64,000 nucleotides of DNA. It comes from Ruegeria sp. 6PALISEP08 (GTDB lineage: Bacteria; Pseudomonadota; Alphaproteobacteria; Rhodobacterales; Rhodobacteraceae). The position numbers and the translations under genes were made by a program. How positions within the stretch are numbered: position 1 is the first letter of the stretch; the number at the start of each line of letters is the position of its first letter. The stretch spans positions 269,117 through 333,116 of the forward strand of contig NZ_LGXZ01000004.1 of the NCBI RefSeq assembly GCF_001238295.1. Direction: 5' to 3'. Below the pieces are notes generated by a model, which did not search any database, was not told where the DNA came from, and saw nothing but the letters and a program-made list of their open reading frames with translations. Below, in pieces: positions 8,370 through 17,601 of this stretch.

Positions 8370-8924
8370 GTGGCCAAGGCCGCAAGCCAAATCGAAATGC
8401 CGGTTGGCGTCATCGTGCGCAAGACACCCGGGGTCACACGTTGGGCCCGTTGGAGTTGGCGTGCAGTGGCCGCCGTGCCCGGTGCAGGCCCTGCCGATTG
8501 GCAGGTTCTGCGTCGTGAAGACGATGCGGTTGAATACCACGCAGCCACCTTGCCCCTGACCCTCTGGGCAGATGAGACCGAGGCTTACATGGTCAATCTG
8601 TCGGACGGGCAGCCATCGCTTTATCTGGTGTTGCGGGATGAATTGCAGGGGGATGTTCCTCTGAACGCGGTACTTGTCACTGCCTCACCTTTTGAGGGGC
8701 AGGACTATGCCGATACCGGCGAAGAGATCGTCGAGAAAATTCCCATGACCGAAGGGCTGATTGCCTGGGTGAGGGACTTCACACTCAAGCATCATGAGCA
8801 CGAAGTGTTCATAAAGCGCCGCCGGGACAAAAAACGCACCGACTTGGTCGAGGATGGCAAGGGCGACGCTCGTATCCGTCAGGACTCGGATGTCTACCGC
8901 GCGCCCAGAAAGGTGCTGCAATGA
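8370..8924 (+). CDS. DUF3305 domain protein, formate dehydrogenase accessory
   Basis: A 184-residue soluble protein that matches the DUF3305 family, which occurs almost only in formate dehydrogenase operons. It starts with GTG at 8370 behind GAGGAG. The core MPVGVIVRKTPGVTRWARWSWRAVAAVPG (residues 10-38) and YLVLRDE are conserved-looking, and the C-terminus is basic (KRRRDKKRTD). Its stop overlaps the DUF3306 start (ATGA). It opens the plus-strand FDH operon, so the promoter must lie in 8112-8369. No enzymatic motif is visible; a role in enzyme assembly is inferred from context. Confidence 0.88.
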   Translation: MAKAASQIEMPVGVIVRKTPGVTRWARWSWRAVAAVPGAGPADWQVLRREDDAVEYHAATLPLTLWADETEAYMVNLSDGQPSLYLVLRDELQGDVPLNAVLVTASPFEGQDYADTGEEIVEKIPMTEGLIAWVRDFTLKHHEHEVFIKRRRDKKRTDLVEDGKGDARIRQDSDVYRAPRKVLQ

Positions 8925-9511
8925 CCCAGTCCCGCGATTTCTGGTCCCGCCGAAAGGCCGCTGTTCAAGCTGAAGCCGAAGCCGAGGTGATTGCGGTCGA
9001 AGAACAAGCTGTCGCGGCGCGGCAGGCCGAATTGCAAGAGAAGAGTGATGCCGAGATACTGGCCGAGTTCGATCTGCCCGACCCGGATACGCTGCAACCA
9101 GGCGATGATGTGTCGGGCTTTATGGCAAAGGCCCTACCTGATCGCCTGCGTCGACGTGCGTTGCGGCAGTTGTGGCGCCTGAACCCGGTTCTGGCCAACG
9201 TGGATGGGCTGGTTGACTACGGCGAAGACTATACCGACGCAGCCTGTGTGATCGAGAACCTCCAGACGGCGTATCAGGTTGGCAAGGGCATGCTGGCCCA
9301 TGTCGAAGCGTTGGCAGCGGCGGAGGCCCCCCAAGAGGATGAGAGCGACTTCGAAGTTGAGCCCTCGCTTGAACTGGAGACGGAGCCAGCGCCTCAGATT
9401 GACTCACCCCCTGCCTCAGAGGTGCCTCTGGCAGAGGCAGAAATCGAGGTCGAAGACGAGATGGAAATGACCCCGGCGCCACGCCGCATGAAATTTGAAT
9501 TTGAAGGATAA
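8921..9511 (+). CDS. DUF3306 domain protein, formate dehydrogenase accessory
   Basis: A 196-residue protein of the DUF3306 family. The first 130 residues hold the domain, including the RDFWSRRKAAV start, the DAEILAEFDLPDPD motif (about 43-57) and the KALPDRLRRRALRQLWRLNPVLANVDGL segment. The tail (about 140-196) is highly acidic and probably disordered, ending RMKFEFEG. It overlaps DUF3305 by 4 bases, and the TorD gene follows 3 bases later, so the three are tightly coupled. Presumed FDH assembly factor; no catalytic residues are recognisable. Confidence 0.88.
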   Translation: MTQSRDFWSRRKAAVQAEAEAEVIAVEEQAVAARQAELQEKSDAEILAEFDLPDPDTLQPGDDVSGFMAKALPDRLRRRALRQLWRLNPVLANVDGLVDYGEDYTDAACVIENLQTAYQVGKGMLAHVEALAAAEAPQEDESDFEVEPSLELETEPAPQIDSPPASEVPLAEAEIEVEDEMEMTPAPRRMKFEFEG

Positions 9512-9514
9512 CAG

Positions 9515-10126
9515 ATGACCGCAAGCAACGCGCAAAATATGGACATCTCGGCCGAGGATCGGCTGCGCGCGGATTTCTATAATTTTCTGGGTTTGCTTCT
9601 GGCTGGCCCACCCGATCAGTTGCTTCTGGGACAGATGGCGGGGCTGAGCGGAGACGACACCGATCTGGGTCAGGCCATTCAGGCAATGGCGCGTGTGGCC
9701 AAGGTCACCAAGCCCGCCGCCGCCGAGCGTGAGTTCAACGCACTGTTCATTGGGCTGGGTCGTGGCGAGTTGCTGCCTTATGCCAGTTTTTATCTGACGG
9801 GGTTCCTGAACGAAAAACCTCTGGCGCAATTGCGCAATGACATGGCCGTCCGGGGGATCACCCGTGCGCAGAATGTGTTCGAGCCCGAAGACAACATCGC
9901 CTCTCTGATGGAAATGATGGCGGGCATGATCGTCGGACGTTTTGGCGCCACTGCATCGCTCGAGGACCAAAAGGCGTTCTGGAACAAGCATATCGGCCCC
10001 TGGGCCGCGCATTTTTACTCTGATTTGGAAGCTGCCGAAACCTCGGTTCTTTATGCATCCGTCGGCACAGCCGGGCGCGTGTTCATGGAGATCGAGAGGG
10101 AAGCCTTCCGAATGACGACAGCGTGA
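9515..10126 (+). CDS. TorD/DmsD family molecular chaperone
   Basis: A 203-residue all-helical protein of the TorD family, cytoplasmic chaperones that bind twin-arginine signals of molybdo- and tungsto-enzymes and hold the apoenzyme until cofactor is inserted. Family marks are the N-terminal LRADFYNFLGLLLAGPP (about 22-38), REFNALFIGLGRGELLPYASFYLTGFL (about 72-98), and a C-terminal W..HIGPWAAHFYSDLE. Its client is very likely the Tat-exported alpha subunit encoded at 10482, or the small Tat protein at 10188, both in the same operon. Confidence 0.92.
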   Translation: MTASNAQNMDISAEDRLRADFYNFLGLLLAGPPDQLLLGQMAGLSGDDTDLGQAIQAMARVAKVTKPAAAEREFNALFIGLGRGELLPYASFYLTGFLNEKPLAQLRNDMAVRGITRAQNVFEPEDNIASLMEMMAGMIVGRFGATASLEDQKAFWNKHIGPWAAHFYSDLEAAETSVLYASVGTAGRVFMEIEREAFRMTTA

Positions 10127-10187
10127 TGCGCTGTCATTCGCCAGCGCCCAAACGGGCGTTACACTGCAATTGGGAAAGGAGGTTCCC

Positions 10188-10376
10188 ATGAGCAAGACCA
10201 AGGAACAAGGCGCCTCGCGCCGTGACTTCCTGAAACTGGCCGGAACCGCAGCGCCTGCTGCTGTTGCCGCCGCAAGCCTGACCGGGGAAGCCGAGGCAGC
10301 CGAGCTGCCGACCGACGAAACCCGCATTCAGGACACCGCGCATACACGCGCCTACATCGAAAGCACCCGGTTCTAG
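10188..10376 (+). CDS. Small twin-arginine signal protein of formate dehydrogenase operon
   Basis: A 62-residue protein that is mostly a Tat signal: SRRDFLKLAG at residues 10-19, then an Ala-rich hydrophobic stretch ending GEAEA. Only about 25 residues remain after likely cleavage (AELPTDETRIQDTAHTRAYI). The ATG at 10188 follows AAAGGAGG at an ideal distance. Such short Tat proteins are regularly found just before fdhA and are annotated as formate dehydrogenase region proteins. They may be a minor subunit or maturation factor. It is separated from fdhA by a 105-base gap. Confidence 0.88.
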   Translation: MSKTKEQGASRRDFLKLAGTAAPAAVAAASLTGEAEAAELPTDETRIQDTAHTRAYIESTRF

Positions 10377-10481
10377 GATCGGGCGCCTTCACATCCGACA
10401 GACGGTTGCGATTGGCCCTGACGTCGGCTTCAGCAGTACCAAGCCAGCCGTGGCGTACACGGCGCGCAAGGGAGGAAACAA

Positions 10482-13376
10482 ATGCTTAGGAAAAAGACCA
10501 ACGGGGTTGCGAGACGCCCCCAGCGGACAAGTATCCTGTCCCAGGTCGGCGAAAAAACCGTCGATCGCCGCGCATTTCTGCGTGGCTCGGGCCTCACGAT
10601 CGGCGGTCTTGCCGCGATCAGCGCCACGGGTGGAACCGTGACGCCAGCCAGTGCCCAGACAGCGGCCAATCAGGCCGTCGAGAATATCAAATCCATCTGC
10701 ACCCACTGCTCGGTCGGATGTACGGTTATCGCCGAAGTGCAGAACGGTGTCTGGATCGGGCAGGAACCCGGTTGGGACAGCCCCTTCAACCTGGGCGCAC
10801 ACTGCGCCAAGGGCGCTGCCGTTCGAGAGCACGCGCATGGTGAACGCCGCCTCAAGTACCCGATGAAAAAAGAAGGCGGCGAGTGGAAGCGCATCAGCTG
10901 GGAAGAAGCGATCAACGAGATCGGCGACGGCATGATGAGCATCCGCGAAGAATCCGGGCCGGACAGCGTATACTGGCTGGGTTCAGCCAAACATAACAAC
11001 GAACAGGCCTACCTGTTCCGCAAGTTTGCTGCCTATTGGGGCACGAACAACGTGGACCATCAGGCCCGTATCTGCCACTCAACCACTGTTGCGGGGGTTG
11101 CGAATACATGGGGCTACGGCGCCATGACCAATTCGTATAACGACATCCACAACTCTCGGGCTATCTTCATTATCGGCGGTAACCCGGCCGAGGCGCACCC
11201 GGTCTCGCTGCTGCACGTTTTGCGCGCGAAAGAGCAGAACAACGCCCCGCTGATCGTCTGCGATCCGCGCTTTACGCGCACCGCGGCGCATGCGGATGAA
11301 TATGTCCGCTTCCGCCCCGGTACCGACGTCGCTTTGGTCTGGGGTATTCTGTGGCACATCTTCGACAACGGATGGGAGGACAAAGAGTTCATCCGCACCC
11401 GTGTCTGGGGGATGGACCAGATCCGTGAAGAGGTCGCCAAGTGGAACCCGGATGAGGTCGAACGCGTCACCGGTACGCCGGGATCGCAGCTGAAGCGTGT
11501 TGCGCGCACCATGGCCAACAACCGTCCTGGAACGGTGATCTGGTGTATGGGTGGCACGCAGCATACCAACGGCAACAACAACACCCGCGCTTACTGCGTG
11601 CTACAGCTTGCGCTTGGCAACATGGGCACCTCGGGTGGTGGCACCAACATCTTCCGCGGCCATGACAACGTGCAGGGTGCGACGGACCTCGGTGTTCTGT
11701 CCCATACCCTGCCCGGCTACTATGGTCTTTCGGCCGGTGCCTGGGGACACTGGGCCCGTGTCTGGGGTGAAGAACCGGAATGGCTAGCTGGCCAGTTCGC
11801 CTCGATCAAAGACAAGGAAGGCAAGGACAAGCCGCTGCAGAACGAACGCGGCATACCTGTTTCCCGTTGGATCGATGGTGTTCTGGAAGACCCGGCAAAC
11901 ATGGATCAGGACAACAATGTCCGCGCTATGGTTCTGTGGGGCCACGCGCCCAACTCGCAGACCCGGATGACGGAAATGAAGACGGCGATGGAGAAGCTGG
12001 ACATGCTGGTCGTGATCGACCCGTATCCCACCGTCTCGGCCGTTCTGCATGACCGTACCGATGGCGTTTACCTGTTGCCCGCCTGTACGCAGTTCGAAAC
12101 TCGTGGCTCGGTCACGGCATCGAACCGGTCGCTGCAGTGGCGCGACAAGGTTGTGGAACCACTGTTCGAAAGTCTGCCGGACGAGGTCATCATGGCCAAG
12201 TTCGCAAACAAGTTCGGATGGGCAGACCGACTCTTCCGCAATATCGAAATGGATGACCCGGAAACCCCGAATGTTGAAAGCATCACACGTGAGTTCAACT
12301 CCGGCCTCTGGACCATCGGTTACACCGGTCAATCGCCGGAACGGCTGAAAAGCCATATGGCCAACCAGCATACGTTCGACAGAACCACGCTGCAGGCAAT
12401 CGGCGGACCAAACGACGGCGAGTACTACGGTCTGCCCTGGCCTTGCTGGGGAACTGCTGAGATGGGTCATACGGGGACTCCGAACCTCTATGACATGTCC
12501 AAACCGGTGGCCGAAGGCGGCCTGACCTTCCGTGCCCGCTTTGGCGTGGAACGCGATGGCGACAATCTGCTGGCCGAAGGGGTCTATAGCGTTGGATCGG
12601 AAATTCAGGATGGATACCCTGAATTCACGATGCAGATGCTGATGGACCTGGGTTGGGACGGCGATCTGACCGACGAAGAGCGCGCGGCCATTGACGCCGT
12701 TGCCGGTCCAAAGACCAACTGGAAAACTGACCTTTCGGGCGGTATCCAGCGCGTCGCAATCAATCATGGCTGTGCGCCCTTCGGGAACGCAAAGGCACGC
12801 GCGGTTGTCTGGACCTTCCCGGATCCGATCCCGCTGCATCGCGAGCCGCTCTATACCAACCGGCGCGATCTGGTCGAGGACTATCCGACCTACGAAGATC
12901 GTCAGGCCTATCGCCTACCCACCCTTTACGCTTCGATCCAGAAGAACGACTTTTCAAAGGATTACCCGATAATCCTGACGTCTGGTCGTCTGGTCGAATA
13001 TGAAGGCGGCGGCGATGAGACACGGTCGAACCCGTGGCTGGCTGAGCTGCAGCAGGACATGTTCGTCGAGATCAATCCGCGCGATGCCAACAACCTTGGT
13101 ATTCGCGACGGATCACAGGTCTGGGTCGAAGGTCCCGAGGGCGGCAAGGTCAAGGTGATGGCGATGCTGACCAATAGGGTCGGTGCCGGCGTGGCCTTCA
13201 TGCCGTTCCACTTTGGCGGCCATTTCCAGGGCGAAGACCAGCGGCACAAGTACCCCGCCGGAGCAGACCCCTATGTGCTGGGTGAAAGTACCAACACCGC
13301 CCAGACCTACGGCTATGATTCAGTGACCCAGATGCAGGAGACCAAGTGTACTCTCTGCAAAATCTGGGCAGCGTAA
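10482..13376 (+). CDS. fdhA: Formate dehydrogenase, catalytic alpha subunit (Cys type, Tat exported)
   Basis: The 964-residue catalytic subunit oxidises formate to CO2 in the periplasm. The Tat signal has RRAFLRG at residues 29-35. The 4Fe-4S ligands are C73, C76, C80 and C108. Catalytic C198 lies in RICHS and is encoded by TGC at 11073-11075, so the metal is bound by cysteine, not selenocysteine. The molybdopterin domains fill about 120-700, and the dinucleotide-binding domain about 800-960, ending in CTLCK. An ATG with AAGGGAGGAAACAA upstream sets the start. It is followed by beta and gamma subunits. The neighbouring TupABC importer suggests a tungsten bis-pterin cofactor; that is inference, since the sequence alone does not separate Mo from W. 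Confidence 0.95.
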   Translation: MLRKKTNGVARRPQRTSILSQVGEKTVDRRAFLRGSGLTIGGLAAISATGGTVTPASAQTAANQAVENIKSICTHCSVGCTVIAEVQNGVWIGQEPGWDSPFNLGAHCAKGAAVREHAHGERRLKYPMKKEGGEWKRISWEEAINEIGDGMMSIREESGPDSVYWLGSAKHNNEQAYLFRKFAAYWGTNNVDHQARICHSTTVAGVANTWGYGAMTNSYNDIHNSRAIFIIGGNPAEAHPVSLLHVLRAKEQNNAPLIVCDPRFTRTAAHADEYVRFRPGTDVALVWGILWHIFDNGWEDKEFIRTRVWGMDQIREEVAKWNPDEVERVTGTPGSQLKRVARTMANNRPGTVIWCMGGTQHTNGNNNTRAYCVLQLALGNMGTSGGGTNIFRGHDNVQGATDLGVLSHTLPGYYGLSAGAWGHWARVWGEEPEWLAGQFASIKDKEGKDKPLQNERGIPVSRWIDGVLEDPANMDQDNNVRAMVLWGHAPNSQTRMTEMKTAMEKLDMLVVIDPYPTVSAVLHDRTDGVYLLPACTQFETRGSVTASNRSLQWRDKVVEPLFESLPDEVIMAKFANKFGWADRLFRNIEMDDPETPNVESITREFNSGLWTIGYTGQSPERLKSHMANQHTFDRTTLQAIGGPNDGEYYGLPWPCWGTAEMGHTGTPNLYDMSKPVAEGGLTFRARFGVERDGDNLLAEGVYSVGSEIQDGYPEFTMQMLMDLGWDGDLTDEERAAIDAVAGPKTNWKTDLSGGIQRVAINHGCAPFGNAKARAVVWTFPDPIPLHREPLYTNRRDLVEDYPTYEDRQAYRLPTLYASIQKNDFSKDYPIILTSGRLVEYEGGGDETRSNPWLAELQQDMFVEINPRDANNLGIRDGSQVWVEGPEGGKVKVMAMLTNRVGAGVAFMPFHFGGHFQGEDQRHKYPAGADPYVLGESTNTAQTYGYDSVTQMQETKCTLCKIWAA

Positions 13377-13387
13377 GGAGGACGATA

Positions 13388-13981
13388 ATGGCTAGAGCAA
13401 AGTTTCTCTGCGACGCTGAACGCTGCATCGAGTGCAACGCCTGCGTAACCGCGTGTAAGAACGAGCACGAAGTGCCGTGGGGCATCAACCGCCGCAGGGT
13501 GGTGACGATCAATGACGGCAACCCGGGTGAACGCTCGATCTCGGTCGCCTGCATGCATTGCTCGGATGCGCCCTGTATGGCGGTGTGCCCGGTCGACTGC
13601 TTCTATCAGAACGAAGAAGGGGTCGTCCTGCATTCCAAGGACCTGTGTATTGGTTGCGGCTATTGCTTCTACGCGTGCCCCTTTGGCGCACCGCAATATC
13701 CGCAGGCGGGCAACTTCGGATCGCGTGGCAAAATGGACAAATGTACCTTCTGTGCCGGCGGCCCCGAGGAAACGCACTCGACCGCAGAGTTCGCCAAATA
13801 TGGTCGCAACCGGATCGCCGAGGGCAAACTGCCCATCTGCGCCGAGATGTGTTCCACCAAGGCCCTGCTTGCCGGTGACGGCGACGTAGTGTCCGCAGTC
13901 TACCGCGAACGCGTCGTGGCGCGCGGGTTTGGCTCGGGCGCGTGGGGTTGGGGCACAGCCTACGACCAGAAAGACGGCTAA
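13388..13981 (+). CDS. fdhB: Formate dehydrogenase, iron-sulfur beta subunit
   Basis: A 197-residue electron-transfer subunit of the four-cluster ferredoxin type. Cysteine groups in order are [42 protein letters not shown], and CTFC...CAEMC, enough for four 4Fe-4S clusters linking the alpha active site to the membrane haems. The ATG at 13388 has TAAGGAGG directly upstream, overlapping the end of fdhA; an in-frame start at 13346 would lie inside fdhA. It has no signal of its own, so it is probably carried across with alpha by the Tat system. It lacks a C-terminal membrane anchor, unlike E. coli FdnH. Confidence 0.94.
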   Translation: MARAKFLCDAERCIECNACVTACKNEHEVPWGINRRRVVTINDGNPGERSISVACMHCSDAPCMAVCPVDCFYQNEEGVVLHSKDLCIGCGYCFYACPFGAPQYPQAGNFGSRGKMDKCTFCAGGPEETHSTAEFAKYGRNRIAEGKLPICAEMCSTKALLAGDGDVVSAVYRERVVARGFGSGAWGWGTAYDQKDG

Positions 13982-14056
13982 GACCGCCTTTTCGTGAACC
14001 AAACAGGCGACCTGCATCCGTGGGTCGCCTGATCAGGGATTTTGACCGAGGTTCAG

Positions 14057-15265
14057 ATGTTCCGCTTTCTCATCGCATTGCTGTTCACCTTTGGGTTGGC
14101 ACAGGCCACCGTTGCACAAACCGCCGAGACCGAGACCCCGCCTGCCTCGGATGAGCGCGCCTCGACCGGAGGCGCAACAACGCTTGAGGATATCCTTGCG
14201 CGACAGCGAGGCGAAAAAGTGGACAACACCTATCGCTCGGAAAACACCGGCCAGGGCAATGTCGAAGGTTTTCTGGGCCAGTTTGGACCCAGCGGCGTGT
14301 CTTCGGACAGCGATATATACCGCGCGCTGCGCTTTGGCTCGGCGGATGTCACTGTTTCATCACGGGGGCCTGCCGACAGTGTGCTGATCCAGGATGGCGG
14401 CATGTGGTGGTGGGAATTCCGCACCGGCCCACTGCGCGAATACGGCACCTATATCATCGCCGGAATGCTGGGCATCATTGTTCTGTTCTTCCTAATCCGC
14501 GGCAAAATCCGCATCGACGGAGAGAAAACCGGCCGAACCGTCACCCGCTTTAATGGATTTGAACGATTTGGCCACTGGCTGTTTGCAGGGTCGTTCCTGA
14601 TCCTTGGCGTCACCGGTCTGCTGACGCTTTATGGCCGCGACTTCCTGATGCCGATCTTCGGAAAAGAAGGCTTTGCCACCATCGCTCAAAGCTGCAAGTG
14701 GCTTCACAACAATCTGGCTTGGGCTTTCATGCTGGGGTTGATCATCGTGACCGTGAATTGGATCGCGCACAACATCCCCAACCGCACCGACCTGAAATGG
14801 CTGGCCGCCGGTGGGGGGCTGTTTACCAAAGGTAGCCATCCGCCCGCCAAGAAATTCAACGCAGGCCAAAAGGTGATCTTCTGGGCCTGTATCCTGCTGG
14901 GCGCTTCGATCAGCCTGTCCGGACTGTCGCTACTGTTCCCGTTCGAGCTGCCGATGTTCGCCAAGACATTCTCTGTTGCCAATGCCACCGGCATTCCACA
15001 GTTTCTGGGCCTGAACCTGCCCGTGCAGATGTCGCCGCAAGAAGAAATGCAATACGCACAGATATGGCACGTAATGGTCGCCTATGCCTTCATCGCCATC
15101 ATCATTGCGCATATCTACCTTGGGTCCGTCGGGATGGAAGGCGCGTTTGATGCCATGGGTACTGGCGAGGTCGAAGAACAATGGGCCCGCGAACATCACT
15201 CGCTGTGGTTGGAAGAGGTGCAGGAAAAAGAGGCTGGCAAGGCAGCGGCCTCACCTGCCGAATAG
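14057..15265 (+). CDS. fdhC: Formate dehydrogenase, cytochrome b gamma subunit
   Basis: A 402-residue membrane subunit that passes electrons to quinone. A signal peptide (residues 1-21) and a ~110-residue periplasmic extension precede the cytochrome b556 domain. Membrane helices lie near 137-155, 182-202, 225-245, 276-298 and 338-358. Histidines in FERFGHWLFAG, KWLHNNLAWAF and IWHVMVAYAFIAIIIAHIYLG are candidate haem ligands. The ATG at 14057 is chosen because GAGG sits 5 bases upstream and it gives a clean signal sequence; a TTG at 14042 is the alternative. The next gene begins at the base after its stop. Confidence 0.92.
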   Translation: MFRFLIALLFTFGLAQATVAQTAETETPPASDERASTGGATTLEDILARQRGEKVDNTYRSENTGQGNVEGFLGQFGPSGVSSDSDIYRALRFGSADVTVSSRGPADSVLIQDGGMWWWEFRTGPLREYGTYIIAGMLGIIVLFFLIRGKIRIDGEKTGRTVTRFNGFERFGHWLFAGSFLILGVTGLLTLYGRDFLMPIFGKEGFATIAQSCKWLHNNLAWAFMLGLIIVTVNWIAHNIPNRTDLKWLAAGGGLFTKGSHPPAKKFNAGQKVIFWACILLGASISLSGLSLLFPFELPMFAKTFSVANATGIPQFLGLNLPVQMSPQEEMQYAQIWHVMVAYAFIAIIIAHIYLGSVGMEGAFDAMGTGEVEEQWAREHHSLWLEEVQEKEAGKAAASPAE

Positions 15266-16528
15266 ATGCGCTGGCTGATCTTTGCCTTTGCGGTGATCCC
15301 CCTGCCCGCGTGGTCAGAGTTCTTTACGCTCAAAGGCCATGGTGGGCCGATCATGGGGATCGCCACGGCACCAGACGGCCGGATCGCAACAGCCAGTTTC
15401 GACAACTCCGTCGGGCTATGGTCGAACCAGACGCCCGAATGGCTGGAAGGTCACGAAGCTGCCGTCAACGCGGTCGTCTTCAACGGCACAGCGATCTATT
15501 CCGCCGGAGATGATTTCACTCTGCGTCGCTGGCCGGGCGGAGAGATCGTAGGTCAGCACAAAGGCAAGATCGTTTCTGTGGCTGCTTCCAAAACTCATGT
15601 AGCAACGGCCAGTTGGGACGGCACCATCGGCTTATGGCCTGTCGATGGCACCGCCCCCACCCTGTTCGGCCCCACGGGCAGTGGCGTGAACGCGGTCGTC
15701 TTTTCCCCGGATGGATCACAACTTTATTCCGCAGGTGTAGATGGATCGTTGCGCCTGTGGGAAGTTGATACCGGTGCGGAAACAGATCGTCTGGTGGAAC
15801 ACGGCTTTGGCATCAACGAATTGATTTTGAATGCGCAGGACAACTGGATCGCCTATGGCGCAGTGGACGGGGTGACGCGCATCCTCGATTTGACCACGGG
15901 TGAGGAACGCGACTTCACACTGGACCGCCGCCCGATCCTGGCCTTGGCACTCAGCCCGGACCGAAGCCTTTTGGCTGTTGGCGACGGCGAAGGCTATATC
16001 ATGACGATCGACACGACCGAATGGCGCATCACGCAGGATTTCCGTGCGACGCTGCGCGGACCGGTCTGGGCGCTGACGTTCTCAAGCGACGGTCAGAACA
16101 TTCACGCAGGTGGCATAGACGCCGCTATGTACAGCTGGCCTGTGGGTGAGCTGTCGGATCAACAGCAAATGGCCTCGACCGCGCCCAGTTTTCTGAAAGA
16201 TCCCGAAGAGATGGAGAACGGAGAACGTCAGTTCGCCCGCAAATGCTCGATCTGCCATAGCCTGACACCCGACAGCGGACGCCGGGCGGGGCCGACACTG
16301 CATGGCATCTTTGGGCGGCCCGCAGGATCGCTGCCCGGATATTTATACTCGGATACGCTGCAAGACTCTGATATTGTTTGGAATGAACAGACAATAAATA
16401 CCCTTTTCGATGAAGGGCCGGATCATTACATTCCGGGGTCGAAGATGCCGATGCAACGGATTGCAGAACAGCAGGACCGGGACGACCTGATCGCCTTCCT
16501 GCGCCGTGCAACGGACGACCAGAACTGA
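15266..16528 (+). CDS. Exported WD40 beta-propeller fused to cytochrome c
   Basis: A 420-residue exported protein with a short signal peptide (residues 1-17, ending PAWS). Residues about 20-300 are WD40-like repeats (GHGGPIMGIATAPDG, GHEAAVNAVVF, NAVVFSPDGSQLYSAG...DGSLRLWEVD, LALALSPDRSLLAVGDGEG). The C-terminal ~110 residues form a class I cytochrome c with haem site CSICH and a distal methionine candidate in GSKMPMQRI. ATG directly abuts the fdhC stop. I infer a periplasmic electron acceptor or docking factor for the dehydrogenase. This fusion is unusual but seems to belong to the FDH operon. Confidence 0.9.
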   Translation: MRWLIFAFAVIPLPAWSEFFTLKGHGGPIMGIATAPDGRIATASFDNSVGLWSNQTPEWLEGHEAAVNAVVFNGTAIYSAGDDFTLRRWPGGEIVGQHKGKIVSVAASKTHVATASWDGTIGLWPVDGTAPTLFGPTGSGVNAVVFSPDGSQLYSAGVDGSLRLWEVDTGAETDRLVEHGFGINELILNAQDNWIAYGAVDGVTRILDLTTGEERDFTLDRRPILALALSPDRSLLAVGDGEGYIMTIDTTEWRITQDFRATLRGPVWALTFSSDGQNIHAGGIDAAMYSWPVGELSDQQQMASTAPSFLKDPEEMENGERQFARKCSICHSLTPDSGRRAGPTLHGIFGRPAGSLPGYLYSDTLQDSDIVWNEQTINTLFDEGPDHYIPGSKMPMQRIAEQQDRDDLIAFLRRATDDQN

Positions 16529-16541
16529 ACCGGAGGAGACT

Positions 16542-16667
16542 ATGAAAGCCTTTTTTGCCGCGGTTGTCGCGATGGTCGTGATTACAGTCGCAGCCCCGTC
16601 TACCTTGGATCGGATCGGGTTCAGCGCTGCGGACACCACGTCTGGTTCTGCGGTGCGCCTAGACTGA
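16542..16667 (+). CDS. 41-residue hydrophobic peptide, formate dehydrogenase operon
   Basis: A short reading frame with ATG at 16542 behind a strong GGAGGAG site, ending at TGA 16665-16667; the next gene's ATG begins at the following base. The product starts MKAFFAAVVAMVVITVAAPS, a signal-like or single membrane helix, and finishes with a polar tail rich in Ser, Thr and Asp. I know no family for it. Perfect ribosome site, 13-base spacing from the WD40-cytochrome gene, and abutment to the regulator gene argue that it is translated. It may be a small membrane subunit or an exported peptide. Confidence 0.7.
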   Translation: MKAFFAAVVAMVVITVAAPSTLDRIGFSAADTTSGSAVRLD

Positions 16668-17540
16668 ATGTCTCAATATCTGACCACACGCGAACTGGCC
16701 GATCTGTTGCGCATTGGCGAGCGGAAAGCCTATGATCTTGCCTCTTCGGGCGAGGTGCCCTGCGTGCGCGCCATGGGCAAGCTGCTGTTCCCCAGAGCCG
16801 AGATCATTGCCTGGCTCAACGCCTCGCGATCCGGCCCGCAGGTGGCCGAACCGCCCCTGCCCCCGATTGTTGCAGGCAGCCATGATCCTTTGCTGGATTG
16901 GGCATTGCGCGAAAGCGGATCGGGTCTAGCGACCTATTATGATGGCTCCTTCGACGGATTGACTCGGCTGAGCGACCGCAGCGCCCAGGCGGCAGTGCTT
17001 CACATCCACGAAGAGGACGGATTCAACACCAGTTCCCTGCGCGACGCGTTGGGCGAAGCCCCGGTGATCCTCTATGAAGTCGCCCGGCGTGAGCGCGGGC
17101 TGCTGCTTGCCCCAGGCGTTTCGGATATCAAATCCTTCGAAGACCTCAAATCGCGCCGCGTCATCCTGCGTCAGGACAGTGCAGCCAGCCAACACCTGTT
17201 TGATGCCCAACTTTCAGCCCACGACATGAGCCGGGATGATCTGGATATCTGCCCTGGCTGCGCACGCACCGAAGAAGAACTGGCCATCGCCCTGCACGAT
17301 CAAAAGGCCGAGGCTGGCTTTGGTCTGGGTGCTTTGGCCGGGCTTTACGACCTGGGTTTTGTCCCAACCCATTCCGAAAGGCTGGACCTGGCGATCTGGC
17401 GACGGTCCTTTTTCGATCCACCAATACAAAAGCTGATGACGCTCTTGCATTCAGATCAATTCACCCAGCGCGCCCTGGAATTCGGTGGCTATGATCTGTC
17501 GGGAACCGGCACCATCCACCACAATGGTGCCAGTGAGTGA
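16668..17540 (+). CDS. HTH regulator fused to a periplasmic-binding-protein-like domain
   Basis: The 290-residue protein begins with an excisionase/MerR-type helix-turn-helix (residues 6-50: TTRELADLLRIGERKAYDLASSGEVP...LLFPRAEIIAWL). It continues with a PBP-like domain (about 70-285) of the kind seen in ModE-type and tungstate/molybdate sensing regulators, with SGSGL, an IHEEDG segment and FEDLKSRRVILRQDSAASQ. It has no signal peptide, so it should sense ligand in the cytoplasm. It is the last gene of the FDH operon and faces the tupBCA operon. I infer a tungstate or molybdate responsive regulator of both. Confidence 0.85.
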   Translation: MSQYLTTRELADLLRIGERKAYDLASSGEVPCVRAMGKLLFPRAEIIAWLNASRSGPQVAEPPLPPIVAGSHDPLLDWALRESGSGLATYYDGSFDGLTRLSDRSAQAAVLHIHEEDGFNTSSLRDALGEAPVILYEVARRERGLLLAPGVSDIKSFEDLKSRRVILRQDSAASQHLFDAQLSAHDMSRDDLDICPGCARTEEELAIALHDQKAEAGFGLGALAGLYDLGFVPTHSERLDLAIWRRSFFDPPIQKLMTLLHSDQFTQRALEFGGYDLSGTGTIHHNGASE

Positions 17541-17601
17541 TCCCCTCACCACTTCATCTTTTCAAAAATACTCACCCTGCACGGGTTGGCCGCAGTCCGA
17601 C

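Noticed and set aside
10482..13376. Possible selenocysteine in the FDH alpha subunit
   Set aside because: The catalytic position reads TGC (11073-11075), so it is a plain cysteine and no in-frame TGA is present.
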